Source of the DNA: an uncultured Pelagibacteraceae bacterium
GTDB taxonomy: Bacteria > Pseudomonadota > Alphaproteobacteria > Pelagibacterales > Pelagibacteraceae
Reading direction: 5' to 3'
Assembly: GCA_902528375.1 (NCBI GenBank)
Contig: CABZSS010000002.1
Coordinates: 1-64,000 of the forward strand
DNA: 64,000 nucleotides
Shown here: piece by piece, positions 22,661 through 34,021 of the stretch
Numbering within the stretch: position 1 is the stretch's first letter
How the letters are laid out: each line of letters opens with the position of its first letter
Notes under the pieces: model-generated
Database searches by the model: none
What the model was told of the DNA's origin: nothing
Seen by the model: the letters and a program-made list of their open reading frames with translations, nothing else
Made by a program: the position numbers and the translations under genes

Positions 22661-22718
22661 TTGTCTTTAATTTAAATTGCTTGTTGAAATTAAGCAATAG
22701 AGTAAATATTATTTAAAT

Positions 22719-23306
22719 ATGAATTATAGCTTTGAATATTTAGATATTATTTTGTTGGCCATGATAGCTGGCTTTATTTTTTTAAGACTAAGAGGAATTT
22801 TAGGCAAAAGATCAGGTTATGAAGACGATATTTCCAATAGCTTCCCACATGAGATGCCAGAGATGAAGTCTGCAGAAAAACCAAATTACAGAAATTTTGA
22901 TGAAAATGCAAAAAAAGATTTTATCGAAGGGGCAAAGGTAGCTTACGAGACAATCATTACAAATTTTTCAAAAGGATCAATAAAAGATATTAAAAACTTA
23001 TTAGATGGAAGAGTTTTAAATCAATTTCAGGAAGCAATTTCTAATAGAGAAAAAAACGGGATAAAGTCGGAGACAACTTTTATTGGAATAAACTCAGCAG
23101 AAATTAAAAACCACGAGCAAAAAGAAAATGTTCTTGAAGTAACAGTAGATTTTATAAGCGAAATTATATCATGCAACAGGGATAAAAATTCTAAGATTCT
23201 GACAGGTGACCCAGAAAAGGTTAAAAAAGTATATGATACTTGGAGATTTTCCAGAAACTTAAGTTCCAATGATCCAAATTGGATTTTGGTTGAGACTAAT
23301 ACTTAA
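22719..23306 (+). CDS. Tim44-like domain protein
   Basis: DIILLAMIAGFIFLRLRGILGKRSG; FIEGAKVAYETIITNFSKGS; DTWRFSRNLSSNDPNWILVET. Confidence 0.93.
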   Translation: MNYSFEYLDIILLAMIAGFIFLRLRGILGKRSGYEDDISNSFPHEMPEMKSAEKPNYRNFDENAKKDFIEGAKVAYETIITNFSKGSIKDIKNLLDGRVLNQFQEAISNREKNGIKSETTFIGINSAEIKNHEQKENVLEVTVDFISEIISCNRDKNSKILTGDPEKVKKVYDTWRFSRNLSSNDPNWILVETNT

Positions 23307-23309
23307 TAT

Positions 23310-23726
23310 TTGAGCAAAAAAATATCAGACAAAGATTTTCAAGATTGGAAGAATTTCGTTAAAAGCAAAGATAAGATTATCCCAAAAGATAGTGACAGCC
23401 CATTAACGAGTAAAAATATATCAACGTTTGCTATAGATCTGCATGGTTTAAGTCTTGATCAAGCTAACAAAATTGTTGAAAAAACTATTAGTGATTGTTT
23501 TGAAAAACATATTTCAAAAATAAATATAATTACCGGCAAAGGTACAAGATCTAAATCTTTCGAAGATCCTTATAAATCATCTGAATTAAGTATATTGAAA
23601 CATTCTATACCTGAATTTATTAATTCTAATGATGAACTTATGAAAAAAATTAAAAATATAGAAAATGCCAAAAAGAACTCAGGATCTTTTAACGTTTATT
23701 TAAAATCAAAGAATAAATTTAGATAA
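23310..23726 (+). CDS. Smr/MutS2-C-terminal domain protein
   Basis: [33 protein letters not shown] start. Confidence 0.88.
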   Translation: MSKKISDKDFQDWKNFVKSKDKIIPKDSDSPLTSKNISTFAIDLHGLSLDQANKIVEKTISDCFEKHISKINIITGKGTRSKSFEDPYKSSELSILKHSIPEFINSNDELMKKIKNIENAKKNSGSFNVYLKSKNKFR

Positions 23727-25070
23727 ATCATTATCTTTTACTAATTGTCCAAGATTTTCATTTACATATTTTGAATCAATTACAATTTTTTCACCTGATC
23801 TGTCTGTTGCTGTAAAACTAATTTCATCCAAAACTCTTTCAATAATAGTGTGAAGTCTTCTTGCACCAATATTTTCAACAGATGAGTTTACTTCGCTTGC
23901 TAGATTAGCAATTGTATCAATTCCATCCTCTGAGAATTCCAAATCAACATTTTCAGTTTTTAATAATGCCTTATACTGTTTAATTAAACTGTTATCTGGT
24001 TCTTTTAAAATTCTTTTAAAGTCAGAACTGTTTAATGCATCAAGCTCAACTCTTATTGGCAATCTTCCTTGTAATTCTGGAAGTAAATCAGAAGGCTTTG
24101 CTAGCTGGAAAGCTCCTGATGCTATAAATAATATATGATCTGTTTTTACTGGTCCATACTTTGTACTTACAGTAGTGCCTTCTATTAATGGTAACAAATC
24201 TCTCTGAACGCCTTCTCTTGATACATCTCCACCAACTCTATCAGTTCTTGCAGAAATTTTATCAATTTCATCTAAGAAAACAATTCCGTTATTTTCAGTC
24301 ACATTTTTTGCAGATTTAATAATTTTATCTTCTTCAATAAGTTTATCAGCCTCTTCATTTAATAAGATTTCATGAGACTCTTTTACAGTCATTTTTTTCT
24401 TTTTTGATTTTTTGCCCATTGATTTACCAAGCATGTCACCAATATTTATCATTCCAATATTTGCTCCAGGCATTCCAGGTATTTCAAAACTTGGCATATT
24501 TCCACTTTCATTAATCGGAACTTCGATTTCGTTTTCGTCTAAATCTCCATCCCTAAGTCTCTTCCTAAAACTTTCTCTTGTGGCTACACTTGCTTTGTTT
24601 CCTACTAAAGCATCTAAAACTCTCTCTTCAGCGAGTTTTTGTGCTTTAGTGTGAACCTCTTTTCTTTTCTTAACTTTTTCCATCGCAATTGCAATTTCTA
24701 GCAAGTCTCTAATAATTTGTTCCACATCTCTTCCGACATAACCAACTTCAGTAAATCTTGTAGCTTCGACTTTTACAAAAGGTGCTTCAGCTAATTTGGA
24801 TAATCTTCTTGATATTTCAGTTTTACCAACACCCGTTGGTCCAATCATTAATATATTTTTAGGCAAAACCTCGTCTCTCATTTCACCTTTTAAAGCCTGT
24901 CTTCTCCATCTATTTCTTAGAGCAATAGCAACAGCTCTCTTGGCTTTGTTTTGCCCCACAACATATCTGTCCAATTCAGATACAATCTCCCTTGGCGAAA
25001 GAGAATCTATGTGATTCTTTTTTTCCTCAGAATTTTTTTTTGGGAATGATTTAATATTTGATTTTTCCAT
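23706..25070 (-). CDS. hslU: ATP-dependent protease ATPase subunit HslU
   Basis: [59 protein letters not shown]. Confidence 0.99.
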   Translation of the reverse strand: MEKSNIKSFPKKNSEEKKNHIDSLSPREIVSELDRYVVGQNKAKRAVAIALRNRWRRQALKGEMRDEVLPKNILMIGPTGVGKTEISRRLSKLAEAPFVKVEATRFTEVGYVGRDVEQIIRDLLEIAIAMEKVKKRKEVHTKAQKLAEERVLDALVGNKASVATRESFRKRLRDGDLDENEIEVPINESGNMPSFEIPGMPGANIGMINIGDMLGKSMGKKSKKKKMTVKESHEILLNEEADKLIEEDKIIKSAKNVTENNGIVFLDEIDKISARTDRVGGDVSREGVQRDLLPLIEGTTVSTKYGPVKTDHILFIASGAFQLAKPSDLLPELQGRLPIRVELDALNSSDFKRILKEPDNSLIKQYKALLKTENVDLEFSEDGIDTIANLASEVNSSVENIGARRLHTIIERVLDEISFTATDRSGEKIVIDSKYVNENLGQLVKDNDLSKFIL

Positions 25071-25585
25071 TATATTTTTTCAATTCTAATATTATTATTT
25101 GTAAATACACAAATATCAGCTGCAACTTCAATTGCTTTTTTTGCAACTTCTTCAGCATTTAATTCTGTATCCATTAAAACTTTTGCAGCTGCAAGTGCGT
25201 AGTTTCCACCTGATCCAATTCCAATAACATCACCTTCTGGCTCTAAAACGTCTCCGGTACCTGAAATTATAAAACTTTTTTCTTTATCACCAATTGCCAT
25301 TAATGCTTCAAGTCGTCTCAAATATTTGTCAGTTCTCCAATCTTTAGCGAGCTCGACTGCTGCACGCGTTAAATTTCCTGCGTGTTTTTCAAGTTTAGCT
25401 TCTAGTCTCTCAAAAAGAGTTAATGCATCAGCTGTTGAACCCGCGAAACCTGCAATCACATTTCGTTTCTCAATTTTACGGACTTTGTTAGCATTGCTTT
25501 TAATTACCGTATTTCCCATACTGACCTGACCATCACTTGCCACAACTACGTCATTTTTTTTCCTTACTAATACAATCGTTGTCAT
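25070..25585 (-). CDS. hslV: ATP-dependent protease proteolytic subunit HslV
   Basis: [28 protein letters not shown]; adjacent to hslU. Confidence 0.99.
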   Translation of the reverse strand: MTTIVLVRKKNDVVVASDGQVSMGNTVIKSNANKVRKIEKRNVIAGFAGSTADALTLFERLEAKLEKHAGNLTRAAVELAKDWRTDKYLRRLEALMAIGDKEKSFIISGTGDVLEPEGDVIGIGSGGNYALAAAKVLMDTELNAEEVAKKAIEVAADICVFTNNNIRIEKI

Positions 25586-25592
25586 GAGATAT

Positions 25593-25620
25593 AAATGGAT
25601 ATTAATTTCTAATCTTCAAG
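25593..25620 (-). promoter_or_regulatory. Sigma32-like heat-shock promoter of hslVU
   Basis: Minus strand CTTGAA (25620-25615), 15-nt spacer, TCCATTT (25599-25593), resembling CTTGAA-N13-17-CCCATnT. Confidence 0.55.
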
Positions 25621-25674
25621 TGGGAAATTAGTTTTGTTGATATGACTAAATAATATAGATATACGTAGGTATAA

Positions 25675-26265
25675 ATGAAGCGAAAAGCATCTATAACAAG
25701 AAAAACAAAAGAGACAAAAATTGACGTTGAATTAAATATAGACGGCAAAGGTCAATTTAAAATAGATACCGGCATAGGTTTCCTTGATCATATGCTTGAA
25801 CAACTTTCTAAACATTCATCGATTGATTTAAAGGTAAAAGCAAAAGGTGATACACACATAGATCTTCACCATACAACAGAGGATACCGGTATTGCTATTG
25901 GTGAATGTCTTAAAAAAGCATCAAAAAAATTCATTGGGATAAAAAGATATGCTCACGCAATGATACCGATGGATGAAACTTTAACTAGAGTTGCCTTAGA
26001 TGTTTCAAACAGGCCGTATTTAATTTGGAAAGTAGATTTAAAAGTAGAAAAACTTGGGGAAATGGATACGGAACTATTCAAAGAATGGTTTCAAGCTTTT
26101 TCACAATCCGCAGGAATTACATTGCATATTGAGAATTTATATGGGGACAACAGTCACCACAAAGTAGAGTCGTGTTTTAAGGGTTTAGCAAGATCGCTTA
26201 GAGCAGCACTTGAAATAGATCCAAAAAATAAAAAAGTAGTACCATCTACTAAGGGCTCTTTATAA
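25675..26265 (+). CDS. hisB: Imidazoleglycerol-phosphate dehydratase
   Basis: [37 protein letters not shown]. Confidence 0.98.
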   Translation: MKRKASITRKTKETKIDVELNIDGKGQFKIDTGIGFLDHMLEQLSKHSSIDLKVKAKGDTHIDLHHTTEDTGIAIGECLKKASKKFIGIKRYAHAMIPMDETLTRVALDVSNRPYLIWKVDLKVEKLGEMDTELFKEWFQAFSQSAGITLHIENLYGDNSHHKVESCFKGLARSLRAALEIDPKNKKVVPSTKGSL

Positions 26266-26271
26266 AAATTA

Positions 26272-26898
26272 ATGAACGTAACAATTGTTGATTACAAATC
26301 AGGGAACATAAGCTCTGTCATTAACTCATTTAAAGAAGTAGCTCAAAATAAAGTAAAAATTGAAGTTACTTCTGAAGTAAGCAAAATTCAATCCACTGAC
26401 AAAGTTGTTTTACCAGGCCAAGGATCGTTTAAAAGCTGTGTGGATGCATTACAATCTATTAATGGACTTGTGGATTGTTTGAATGATTTTGCAATAAATA
26501 AAAAAAAACCTCTTCTTGGAATTTGTGTTGGATTTCAAATGTTTGCAGACGTTGGGTATGAGGAGGCAGAAACAAAAGGGTTATGTTGGATCCCAGGAAA
26601 AGTGACAAAAATAGATAATCAAAATGGCAAATATAAGCTTCCTCACATAGGATGGAACCAAATAAATTTAGTAAAAGAGAGTAAAATTTTTAGAGATATA
26701 AAAGATAAATCACACATGTATTTCGTTCACAGTTATGAGTTTGTCCCAACTGACAAAAATTCTATCTCAGCAACAACTGACTATTCATCAAAACATGTTT
26801 GTGCAGTTGAAAAAGAAAATATTTTTGGCACTCAATTTCATCCAGAAAAAAGCGATAAAACTGGATTAAAAATAATCAATAACTTTATAAATTTATAA
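26272..26898 (+). CDS. hisH: Imidazole glycerol phosphate synthase subunit HisH
   Basis: VDYKSGNISSVINSF, LPGQGSF, LGICVGFQMF, FGTQFHPEKS. Confidence 0.97.
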   Translation: MNVTIVDYKSGNISSVINSFKEVAQNKVKIEVTSEVSKIQSTDKVVLPGQGSFKSCVDALQSINGLVDCLNDFAINKKKPLLGICVGFQMFADVGYEEAETKGLCWIPGKVTKIDNQNGKYKLPHIGWNQINLVKESKIFRDIKDKSHMYFVHSYEFVPTDKNSISATTDYSSKHVCAVEKENIFGTQFHPEKSDKTGLKIINNFINL

Positions 26899-27615
26899 AT
26901 GAAGATATTTCCAGCAATTGATATTAAAGATAAAAAGTGTGTAAGATTAATTAAAGGTGACTTCAGTCAAAAGACAGAATATCAAATATCACCAGTCGAA
27001 CAGGCAACACAATTTATTGATAAAGGTTTTAAAAATTTGCACATTGTTGATCTTGATGGAGCTTTAACAGGAGAAACAGTAAATCTTGATATTATTAAAG
27101 AGATCGTAAGTAAATTTGATTTTAAAGTAGAGGTAGGTGGAGGTGTGAGAGATTTTGATAATATCCAAGAATATGCTGATATAGGTGTAGATAAAGTAAT
27201 CTTAGGAAGTGCAGCTATTAAAGATAAAAATTTTTTGAAAAAAGCTTGTAAGAAATTTCCCAAAAAAATTGCATTGGGTTTGGATGCAAAAGATGGAAAA
27301 CTTTCGTTATCAGGTTGGAAAGAAAGTTCAGGCATATCTACTTTAGATTTTTTGAATGAGGTAAATGACTATGGTATTAGTAGATTAATTTTTACTGACA
27401 TTAATAAAGATGGAACAAAAGAAAGTCCTAATTTTGAGGAATCATTAAAAGTTGCTGAGATTTCAAATTGTCCTGTAATAATTTCTGGCGGTGTTTCATC
27501 GATAGAAGATATCAAAAAAGTCAAAACATTAAAAAATGTTGAAGGTGTTATAGTTGGTAAAGCAATATACGATGGTGATATTAAACTAGAGGAGCTGGCT
27601 AAAGAAGATGCTTAA
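26899..27615 (+). CDS. hisA: Phosphoribosylformimino-5-aminoimidazole carboxamide ribotide isomerase
   Basis: [38 protein letters not shown]. Confidence 0.98.
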   Translation: MKIFPAIDIKDKKCVRLIKGDFSQKTEYQISPVEQATQFIDKGFKNLHIVDLDGALTGETVNLDIIKEIVSKFDFKVEVGGGVRDFDNIQEYADIGVDKVILGSAAIKDKNFLKKACKKFPKKIALGLDAKDGKLSLSGWKESSGISTLDFLNEVNDYGISRLIFTDINKDGTKESPNFEESLKVAEISNCPVIISGGVSSIEDIKKVKTLKNVEGVIVGKAIYDGDIKLEELAKEDA

Positions 27616-28363
27616 AAATAGAATTATACCTTGTTTAGATGTCAAAAATGGTCGCGTAGTTAAAGGTATAAACTTTGTTGATTTGAAAGATGCAGGCGAT
27701 CCAGTCGAGCAAGCAAAAATCTATAGTGATGGCGGAGCCGATGAGATTTGTTTTTTAGATATTACCGCCTCAAATGAGAATAGAGATACTATTTACGAGG
27801 TTGTTGAGAAGACCTCAAAGAAATGTTTTGTGCCTTTAACAGTAGGTGGTGGCGTAAGAAGCGTTGATGATATAAATAAATTATTAAACTGTGGTGCTGA
27901 TAAGGTTTCAATTAATACCACGGCAGTAGAAAATTCTAAAGTTGTGGTTGATAGTTCAAAAAAATTTGGTTCGCAATGTATTGTCGTTGCAATAGACGCC
28001 AAAAAAAATGGAGATAAATGGGAAGTTTTCACTCATGGTGGAAGAAATAATAGCGGAATTGATGCATTGGAATATGCAAAAATAATGGAAGAAAGTGGGG
28101 CAGGCGAACTACTAGTTACTTCAATGGATAGAGATGGAACGCAGGTTGGTTACGATATTGAATTAATATCAAAGATATCTTCAAAGGTAAATATTCCGCT
28201 AATTGCCTCTGGTGGTGTTGGAAATCTTGATCACTTAGTAGAGGGTATTAAATCGGGTAAAGCTAGTGCAGTTCTCGCGGCATCAATATTTCATTACGGA
28301 AAATACTCAGTGAAAGAAGCCAAGCAATATTTGGAGTCTAAAGGAATTCCTGTTAGAACTTGA
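27608..28363 (+). CDS. hisF: Imidazole glycerol phosphate synthase subunit HisF
   Basis: [42 protein letters not shown]. Confidence 0.99.
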   Translation: MLKNRIIPCLDVKNGRVVKGINFVDLKDAGDPVEQAKIYSDGGADEICFLDITASNENRDTIYEVVEKTSKKCFVPLTVGGGVRSVDDINKLLNCGADKVSINTTAVENSKVVVDSSKKFGSQCIVVAIDAKKNGDKWEVFTHGGRNNSGIDALEYAKIMEESGAGELLVTSMDRDGTQVGYDIELISKISSKVNIPLIASGGVGNLDHLVEGIKSGKASAVLAASIFHYGKYSVKEAKQYLESKGIPVRT

Positions 28364-28364
28364 C

Positions 28365-28637
28365 ATGCTAAAAATTCTGGAAGATATAATTTTAATGGTA
28401 AGAGAAAGGAAGACTAAACCTCAAAGTGAATCTTATACAAATAGATTGTTAGCAAACAAAGAATTGTCAGTAGAAAAGGTTAAAGAGGAAGTTAAAGAAT
28501 TAATTGAGGCTGTGGAAAATAATACAAATAAAGTTCATGAGACAGCCGATGTATTGTATCATCTGATTGTGTATCTCGAGGCAAATAACGTCAAAATTGA
28601 AGATGTTATGAAAGAACTAGATAAAAGAAAAAAATGA
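28365..28637 (+). CDS. hisE: Phosphoribosyl-ATP pyrophosphatase
   Basis: SYTNRLLANKELSVEKVKEEVKELIEA...ETADVLYHLIVYLEA, end of his cluster. Confidence 0.93.
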   Translation: MLKILEDIILMVRERKTKPQSESYTNRLLANKELSVEKVKEEVKELIEAVENNTNKVHETADVLYHLIVYLEANNVKIEDVMKELDKRKK

Positions 28638-28999
28638 GCTACGACGACAATAACATTTTTGCAAAAATTCTCAGAGGCGAGATACCATGCAAAAAAATCT
28701 ATGAGGATGATTTTGTTTTATCTTTTCACGACATTAACCCACAAAAAAAGGTCCATGCTTTAGTAATTCCAAAAGGGAAATATGTAAACTTAGAGGATTT
28801 TACATCGAAGGCCAGTTCAGAAGAAATAGTTGGACTTATGAAAGGTATTTCAACTGTTGCAAAAAAGATTGGTATATCGAGTACAGATAACGAAGGATTT
28901 AGAACTTTATCAAACGTTGGATATAATGGAGGTCAAGAAGTGCCTCACCTACACTTTCATTTGTTTGGTGGCGAAAAAGTAGGGAAAATGGTCCAATGA
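28634..28999 (+). CDS. HIT-family (HinT-like) nucleotide-binding protein
   Basis: NIFAKILRGEIPCKKIYEDDFVLSFHDINPQKKVHALVIPK, VPHLHFHLFGG. Confidence 0.96.
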   Translation: MSYDDNNIFAKILRGEIPCKKIYEDDFVLSFHDINPQKKVHALVIPKGKYVNLEDFTSKASSEEIVGLMKGISTVAKKIGISSTDNEGFRTLSNVGYNGGQEVPHLHFHLFGGEKVGKMVQ

Positions 29000-29505
29000 T
29001 TATTAGCGTAAAGAGAAATTTTTTAGAATTAAAAAATATTAATGACCTTATTAAAAAAGATAAGCCAGAAGAAAACTACTCAATTGAAAAGACAAAACCA
29101 GATTTTCAACTGAATAAGTTTTTCTATAAGCAAATTGGGAAAAAATATAGATGGACTGACAGACTAGTTTGGACTGATCTCCAATGGTCCAATTATGTTT
29201 CTAATAAAAATTTAGAAACTTATGTAATAAAAAATGGAGACGATTTAGTAGGTTATTTTGAACTGATATTTCATTCAGAAAAAAAAGAGACAGAACTTGC
29301 ATATTTAGGTTTGTTCGAAGATTATTTTGGCAAGGGAGTTGGGGGTTATGCTTTATCGACTGCAATTATAAAATCATTCGAAAAAAAAATCAAAAGAATG
29401 TGGGTTCACACTTGTACACTAGATCATCCTAATGCGATAAAAAATTATTTAGCAAGAGGGATGAAAATTTTTAAAGAGGAAAAACTAAATATAAGAGCTA
29501 GCTAG
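28996..29505 (+). CDS. GNAT-family acetyltransferase
   Basis: ETELAYLGLFEDYFGKGVGGYALSTAI; MWVHTCTLDHPNAIKNYLARGMKIFKEE. Confidence 0.85.
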   Translation: MIISVKRNFLELKNINDLIKKDKPEENYSIEKTKPDFQLNKFFYKQIGKKYRWTDRLVWTDLQWSNYVSNKNLETYVIKNGDDLVGYFELIFHSEKKETELAYLGLFEDYFGKGVGGYALSTAIIKSFEKKIKRMWVHTCTLDHPNAIKNYLARGMKIFKEEKLNIRAS

Positions 29506-30047
29506 TTATAAAGATTGAGATCAAAAATATTTTCAGGTAATTTTTGATTAATATTTTTAACGACAATATTGGACCTTACTTTGTTGCCATATAAATCAAT
29601 AGTTTCCCACCCTTTAATTAAGTGGTTATTCTTATCAAAAAAAATATTCAATTGATTATTTTCATCATTAATTGAAAGAAGAAAATTTTTTTCTTTTTTG
29701 ATAACATTTCCTTCAATCTTTGAGATTAAAAATTCTTTGTTAAGAATATATTTAAAGTATGTGTTTTCAGTTTTGTAAGTATTTGCAAAGCTTGAATTTT
29801 TATTTCTAATTAAAAGTGTCTTTCCGTTTGATACAATTATCTTCCCAGATTCATCATATGTACAAATCATTTTGTTATCAAATGAAATTATACAATTACC
29901 AGTCTCTTTTTTATCATTTATGAATTGTTCAAAATCAAATGCAAAATTTTTGATATCAGAAATTTTTTTTATGATTTTAGGATCTGAGTGAGCAAACTTT
30001 TGACCAAATATAAAAAAAAAAACTAAGATGAGAAAAATTGTTCTCAT
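29502..30047 (-). CDS. lolA: LolA-like outer-membrane lipoprotein carrier
   Basis: Signal peptide; FDFEQFINDKKETGNCIISFDNKMICTYDESGKIIVSNGKTLLI; next to ftsK as in alphaproteobacteria. Confidence 0.8.
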   Translation of the reverse strand: MRTIFLILVFFFIFGQKFAHSDPKIIKKISDIKNFAFDFEQFINDKKETGNCIISFDNKMICTYDESGKIIVSNGKTLLIRNKNSSFANTYKTENTYFKYILNKEFLISKIEGNVIKKEKNFLLSINDENNQLNIFFDKNNHLIKGWETIDLYGNKVRSNIVVKNINQKLPENIFDLNLYN

Positions 30048-32101
30048 TATAATAATTCTCTTTTACCAACATGATTAGCTTTACTGACAACGCCTCTACT
30101 TTCCATAATATCTATTATTCTTGCGGCCCTGTTGTAACCTATTTGAAGTTTTCTTTGTAAAAAGGAGGTTGATGCTTTTCCCTCAGATTTAACTATTTCC
30201 AGTGCTTTATTGTAAAGTTCGTCATCTTGATCTGTGCCGTTAGAGTCATCATCAGATGGACTTTCAGAGGATAAATTTAAAATTTCATCAACATATTCCG
30301 GATCTCCTTGTGATTTAAGAAAAGAATTTATTTTTTCAATTTCATTATCCGAAACAAATGGCGCATGAATTCTTGTAATTCGATTAGCAGAGGACATAAA
30401 AAGCATATCTCCTTTCCCTAATAGTTGTTCAGCACCTTGCTCTCCAAGAATTGTTCTACTATCAATTTTTGAAGATACCTGAAAAGAAATACGAGTTGGG
30501 AAATTTGCTTTGATAGTACCTGTTATAACATCAACGCTAGGTCTTTGTGTTGCCATTATTATATGAATACCCGCAGCCCTGGCCATTTGAGAAAGTTTTT
30601 GAATACAATTTTCAATATCTTTACTGGCTACAAGCATAAGATCTGACATTTCATCCACAATAACTACAATGTAGGGCATAGAAATTTTGTGTTTAGCGTT
30701 GTAACTATCAATATTTCTAACGCCAACTTTTGTCATTAACTTATATCTATTTTCCATTTCTTTTACTACCCAACCTAAAACTGAAGCAGCTTTTTTAGCT
30801 TCAGTTATCACAGGACATAATAGATGGGGAATTCCTTCATATGTCGAAAGCTCTAACATCTTAGGATCAATTAAGATGAACTTACAAATTTCCGGTTTGT
30901 GTCTATATAACAATGAAAGAATAATTGTATTTATACATACAGATTTTCCAGAGCCGGTGGTACCAGCAATTAGAAGATGTGGCATTGAAGTTAAATCTCC
31001 TATTAATGGTTGACCAGAAATACTCTTACCAAGGGCTATTGGTAATTTTAAATCCTTATTATTAAATTTTGGACTAGATATTATTTCCCTCAACATAACA
31101 TTGTCTCGAGATGAATTTGGGAGCTCAATACCGATAGTACTAGATCCTGGAATTGTAGAAATTCTTGCAGACTCAGAGCTTGTATTTCTTGCTATATCTT
31201 CAGAGAGGCTTATAATTTTTGAGACTTTAACTCCCGCAGCAGGTTCAAACTCATTAAGGGTAACAACTGGACCCGTACTTATTTTTGCTATTTTTCCTTG
31301 CACACCAAAATCTAACAATACTTTTTCCAAAAAATCAGCATCAATTTTTTTTTCTTCTTTTGCATTTTTAACTTTCTTTTCTGGAACCTTAAGGAAATCA
31401 AGTGAAGGAAGTTTGAAAGCACCTACCTTTTTAGTCTCAGAAATGGACTCACTGAGGTTAAAAGTTTCTTGAACAGTTTCTTTTTCTTTAGATTGTGGAT
31501 CCTGACTTATGATTTGATCTTTAACTTGGTTACCTTTTTTCTTTCTTATGAATATTTTAATCCAATATGAACTTGGATTTAAACTCAGCACAAATAAAAG
31601 AATAAAAGTTATTAAAGAGAAATAATAAGTAATTTTATTATTCAAAAACTCAAGTTTTAAAAAAACTGACTCATTTAAAAAATTACCAACAAATCCACCA
31701 TTTCCATTAATATAAAGAAAGTAGGGTGATGTTAAAAAAACACTAAAAAAGAAAGTCCCGATTAAACTATAGCAAACTACTAAAAAAATATTATTTACAA
31801 TAATACTCGGTGTTTTTTTAAAAAAAATATTAATTGCTGAAAAAATAATTGTTATAGGGATGAAATAACTTATTAATCCAACCGTTTGAAAAAAAAAATC
31901 TGATATTATACTTCCATTAATTCCGAGCAAATTTTTAACTTTTTGTCCCTCAGAAAATATAAAATTTGGGTCATCCGGCGTGTAAGATACCACTGCCAAA
32001 GACAGTAAAATTGCTAACAAAAACAGCCCAATCGCAAAAATTTCAACTAAGCGATTAAATATAAATGCTTTTAGATCGATATTCTTAATTTTTAAATTCA
32101 T
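30047..32101 (-). CDS. ftsK: DNA translocase FtsK
   Basis: PHLLIAGTTGSGKSVCINTIILSLLYRHKPE, C-terminal gamma-type DNA-binding domain SFLQRKLQIGYNRAARIIDIME. Confidence 0.98.
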   Translation of the reverse strand: MNLKIKNIDLKAFIFNRLVEIFAIGLFLLAILLSLAVVSYTPDDPNFIFSEGQKVKNLLGINGSIISDFFFQTVGLISYFIPITIIFSAINIFFKKTPSIIVNNIFLVVCYSLIGTFFFSVFLTSPYFLYINGNGGFVGNFLNESVFLKLEFLNNKITYYFSLITFILLFVLSLNPSSYWIKIFIRKKKGNQVKDQIISQDPQSKEKETVQETFNLSESISETKKVGAFKLPSLDFLKVPEKKVKNAKEEKKIDADFLEKVLLDFGVQGKIAKISTGPVVTLNEFEPAAGVKVSKIISLSEDIARNTSSESARISTIPGSSTIGIELPNSSRDNVMLREIISSPKFNNKDLKLPIALGKSISGQPLIGDLTSMPHLLIAGTTGSGKSVCINTIILSLLYRHKPEICKFILIDPKMLELSTYEGIPHLLCPVITEAKKAASVLGWVVKEMENRYKLMTKVGVRNIDSYNAKHKISMPYIVVIVDEMSDLMLVASKDIENCIQKLSQMARAAGIHIIMATQRPSVDVITGTIKANFPTRISFQVSSKIDSRTILGEQGAEQLLGKGDMLFMSSANRITRIHAPFVSDNEIEKINSFLKSQGDPEYVDEILNLSSESPSDDDSNGTDQDDELYNKALEIVKSEGKASTSFLQRKLQIGYNRAARIIDIMESRGVVSKANHVGKRELL

Positions 32102-32161
32102 AAAGAATCAAATTTATCACTTTGTATCATTTAATATTTATTGTTAAAATTAAAAATATTT

Positions 32162-33250
32162 ATGAAAATTTGCTTATTTGGAAAAAACTTAACGAACTTA
32201 ATTTTATCTCAAGTATTAATAAAAAAAGGGATATCAGTTCATATGTACCATCAAAAAAAAAATAAGTTAGCAAAAATTAACTATAATAGGACTATTGGAT
32301 TATCCTTCGAAAATATTAAGTTTTTAAAAAAGCACAATATAGATATTGAAAAAATTGGTCAAAAAATAAGTAAAATTTTTCTCTATAAAAACGATTCCAA
32401 AGAAACTTTTTTAAAGTTTGATAATAAAAAATCACTTTTCTTTATAGTGAAAAATCACCTTTTATTTGACAGGGTCTATAAAAAACTCAAGAAAAGGAAA
32501 GAATTTAAAGAAAGTAATATCAAAAAGGATTCTGATTACTTAAAGTTGTTAAAAAGAAAAGATTTTCAGTTTTTTGTTAATTCAGAAACGAATAACATAA
32601 TAAATAAGAAATTCTTTTTTCAAAACATAAAAAAAGATTACAAAAGCACATCCTATATTTCTGTGATTGACCATCAAAAATTAAAAAATAATACGTCAGT
32701 TCAGGTTTTTACAAAAAGAGGTCCCTTAGCTTTCTTGCCAATTTCTAACTCGAAAACTTCCTTAGTTTATTCAGTAACCGATAAGTTAGATATAAATGAA
32801 AATGAATTTAAAGAGCTTGTTAAAAAATATAATAAATTCTACAAAATCAAAAAATTTTATAACATAGATAAATTTAAGTTAAATTTCTTTTTATCAAAAA
32901 AATATACTTGCAAAAATATCTTATCCTTTGGAGACACTCTTCATAAAGTCCATCCTTTAGCAGGGCAGGGATTTAACATGACAGTAAGAGATATAAAATC
33001 TTTAACTGATCAAATTCAAAAAAATAAAGATCTAGGTTTAGAGCTATCAACTGCTATCATAGCTTTTGAAAAAGACAGGAAACATAATAATTTCTTTTTT
33101 GCGTATGGCATTGACTTTCTTCACAATTTTTTTGAAAAAGAAAACAGATTTAAAATACTAGATAACAAAAAAATTTCAGAGACTTTAGATAACAGTTTTT
33201 TCTTAAAGAAAATTTCAGAGAAATTTGCAAATAAGGGATTTAATTTTTAA
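32162..33250 (+). CDS. UbiH/Coq6-family FAD-dependent monooxygenase-like protein (degenerate N-terminal dinucleotide motif)
   Basis: LSFGDTLHKVHPLAGQGFNMTVRDIKSL motif; start chosen at MKICLFGKN. Confidence 0.75.
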   Translation: MKICLFGKNLTNLILSQVLIKKGISVHMYHQKKNKLAKINYNRTIGLSFENIKFLKKHNIDIEKIGQKISKIFLYKNDSKETFLKFDNKKSLFFIVKNHLLFDRVYKKLKKRKEFKESNIKKDSDYLKLLKRKDFQFFVNSETNNIINKKFFFQNIKKDYKSTSYISVIDHQKLKNNTSVQVFTKRGPLAFLPISNSKTSLVYSVTDKLDINENEFKELVKKYNKFYKIKKFYNIDKFKLNFFLSKKYTCKNILSFGDTLHKVHPLAGQGFNMTVRDIKSLTDQIQKNKDLGLELSTAIIAFEKDRKHNNFFFAYGIDFLHNFFEKENRFKILDNKKISETLDNSFFLKKISEKFANKGFNF

Positions 33251-33901
33251 TTACTGGATAGTTTTATTACTAAAGTTATCTTTAAGATATGTATTGATTA
33301 TTTGTTCTAATTTTTCTTTTCTATAATTAAGATTCTTTGTTTCTAGAAGCATTTGTTTTTCTTCAAGCGTAAAAGGAGAAGCCATCGCTAAAGTATTAAT
33401 TGTTTGACTTAAGTCTTGTTTTTCAAATTCTTTCCAATTTATTAGGTAACCTTGTTTCTCAAACAATGATCTTAAATTATCAAATATAAGTCTTAAATCT
33501 GTAAATTTAATTGGCTCTTTTTTTTCATTAAGATCTTGTTCAAAATCTTTATGATCGATTTCACACATTCTATACGATTTGTCACTTTTGATTTCATTTA
33601 TAATTTTAAATCTTATTAAACCATTTAAAATGACTATGTATCTTCCATCATCAGTCTCATTAAAACTAGTTATTTTTCCCATACAACCAATTTTAAATAG
33701 ATCAGGTTTTCTTGTATCCCCGGTTTTTTTTGGTTGAATCATACCAATAATTCTATCGCTCTTCATACTGTCGTCTATCATTTGAATATATCTTGGTTCA
33801 AAAATATTTAGAGGAGCACTCGTATTTGGAAAAAATATAAAATTTGATAATGGAAAGACAGGTATTTTTTTTGGTAATTTTGTTTGGTTGTTCATAATCA
33901 A
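33251..33901 (-). CDS. Lon N-terminal substrate-binding-domain protein (peptidase S16 LON domain)
   Basis: LPKKIPVFPLSNFIFFPNTSAPLNIFEPRYIQMIDD. Confidence 0.9.
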   Translation of the reverse strand: MIMNNQTKLPKKIPVFPLSNFIFFPNTSAPLNIFEPRYIQMIDDSMKSDRIIGMIQPKKTGDTRKPDLFKIGCMGKITSFNETDDGRYIVILNGLIRFKIINEIKSDKSYRMCEIDHKDFEQDLNEKKEPIKFTDLRLIFDNLRSLFEKQGYLINWKEFEKQDLSQTINTLAMASPFTLEEKQMLLETKNLNYRKEKLEQIINTYLKDNFSNKTIQ

Positions 33902-34021
33902 ATTGTAGCAAAGTGTTTAGATAATATCTATACCAAAGCTTAAAGAATTCTTAATTTAGACCAATCAATTTGTCGCTTGCTATATTTTTAAAAAGCCTTT
34001 AACTTCAAAGTAATTAAATAG

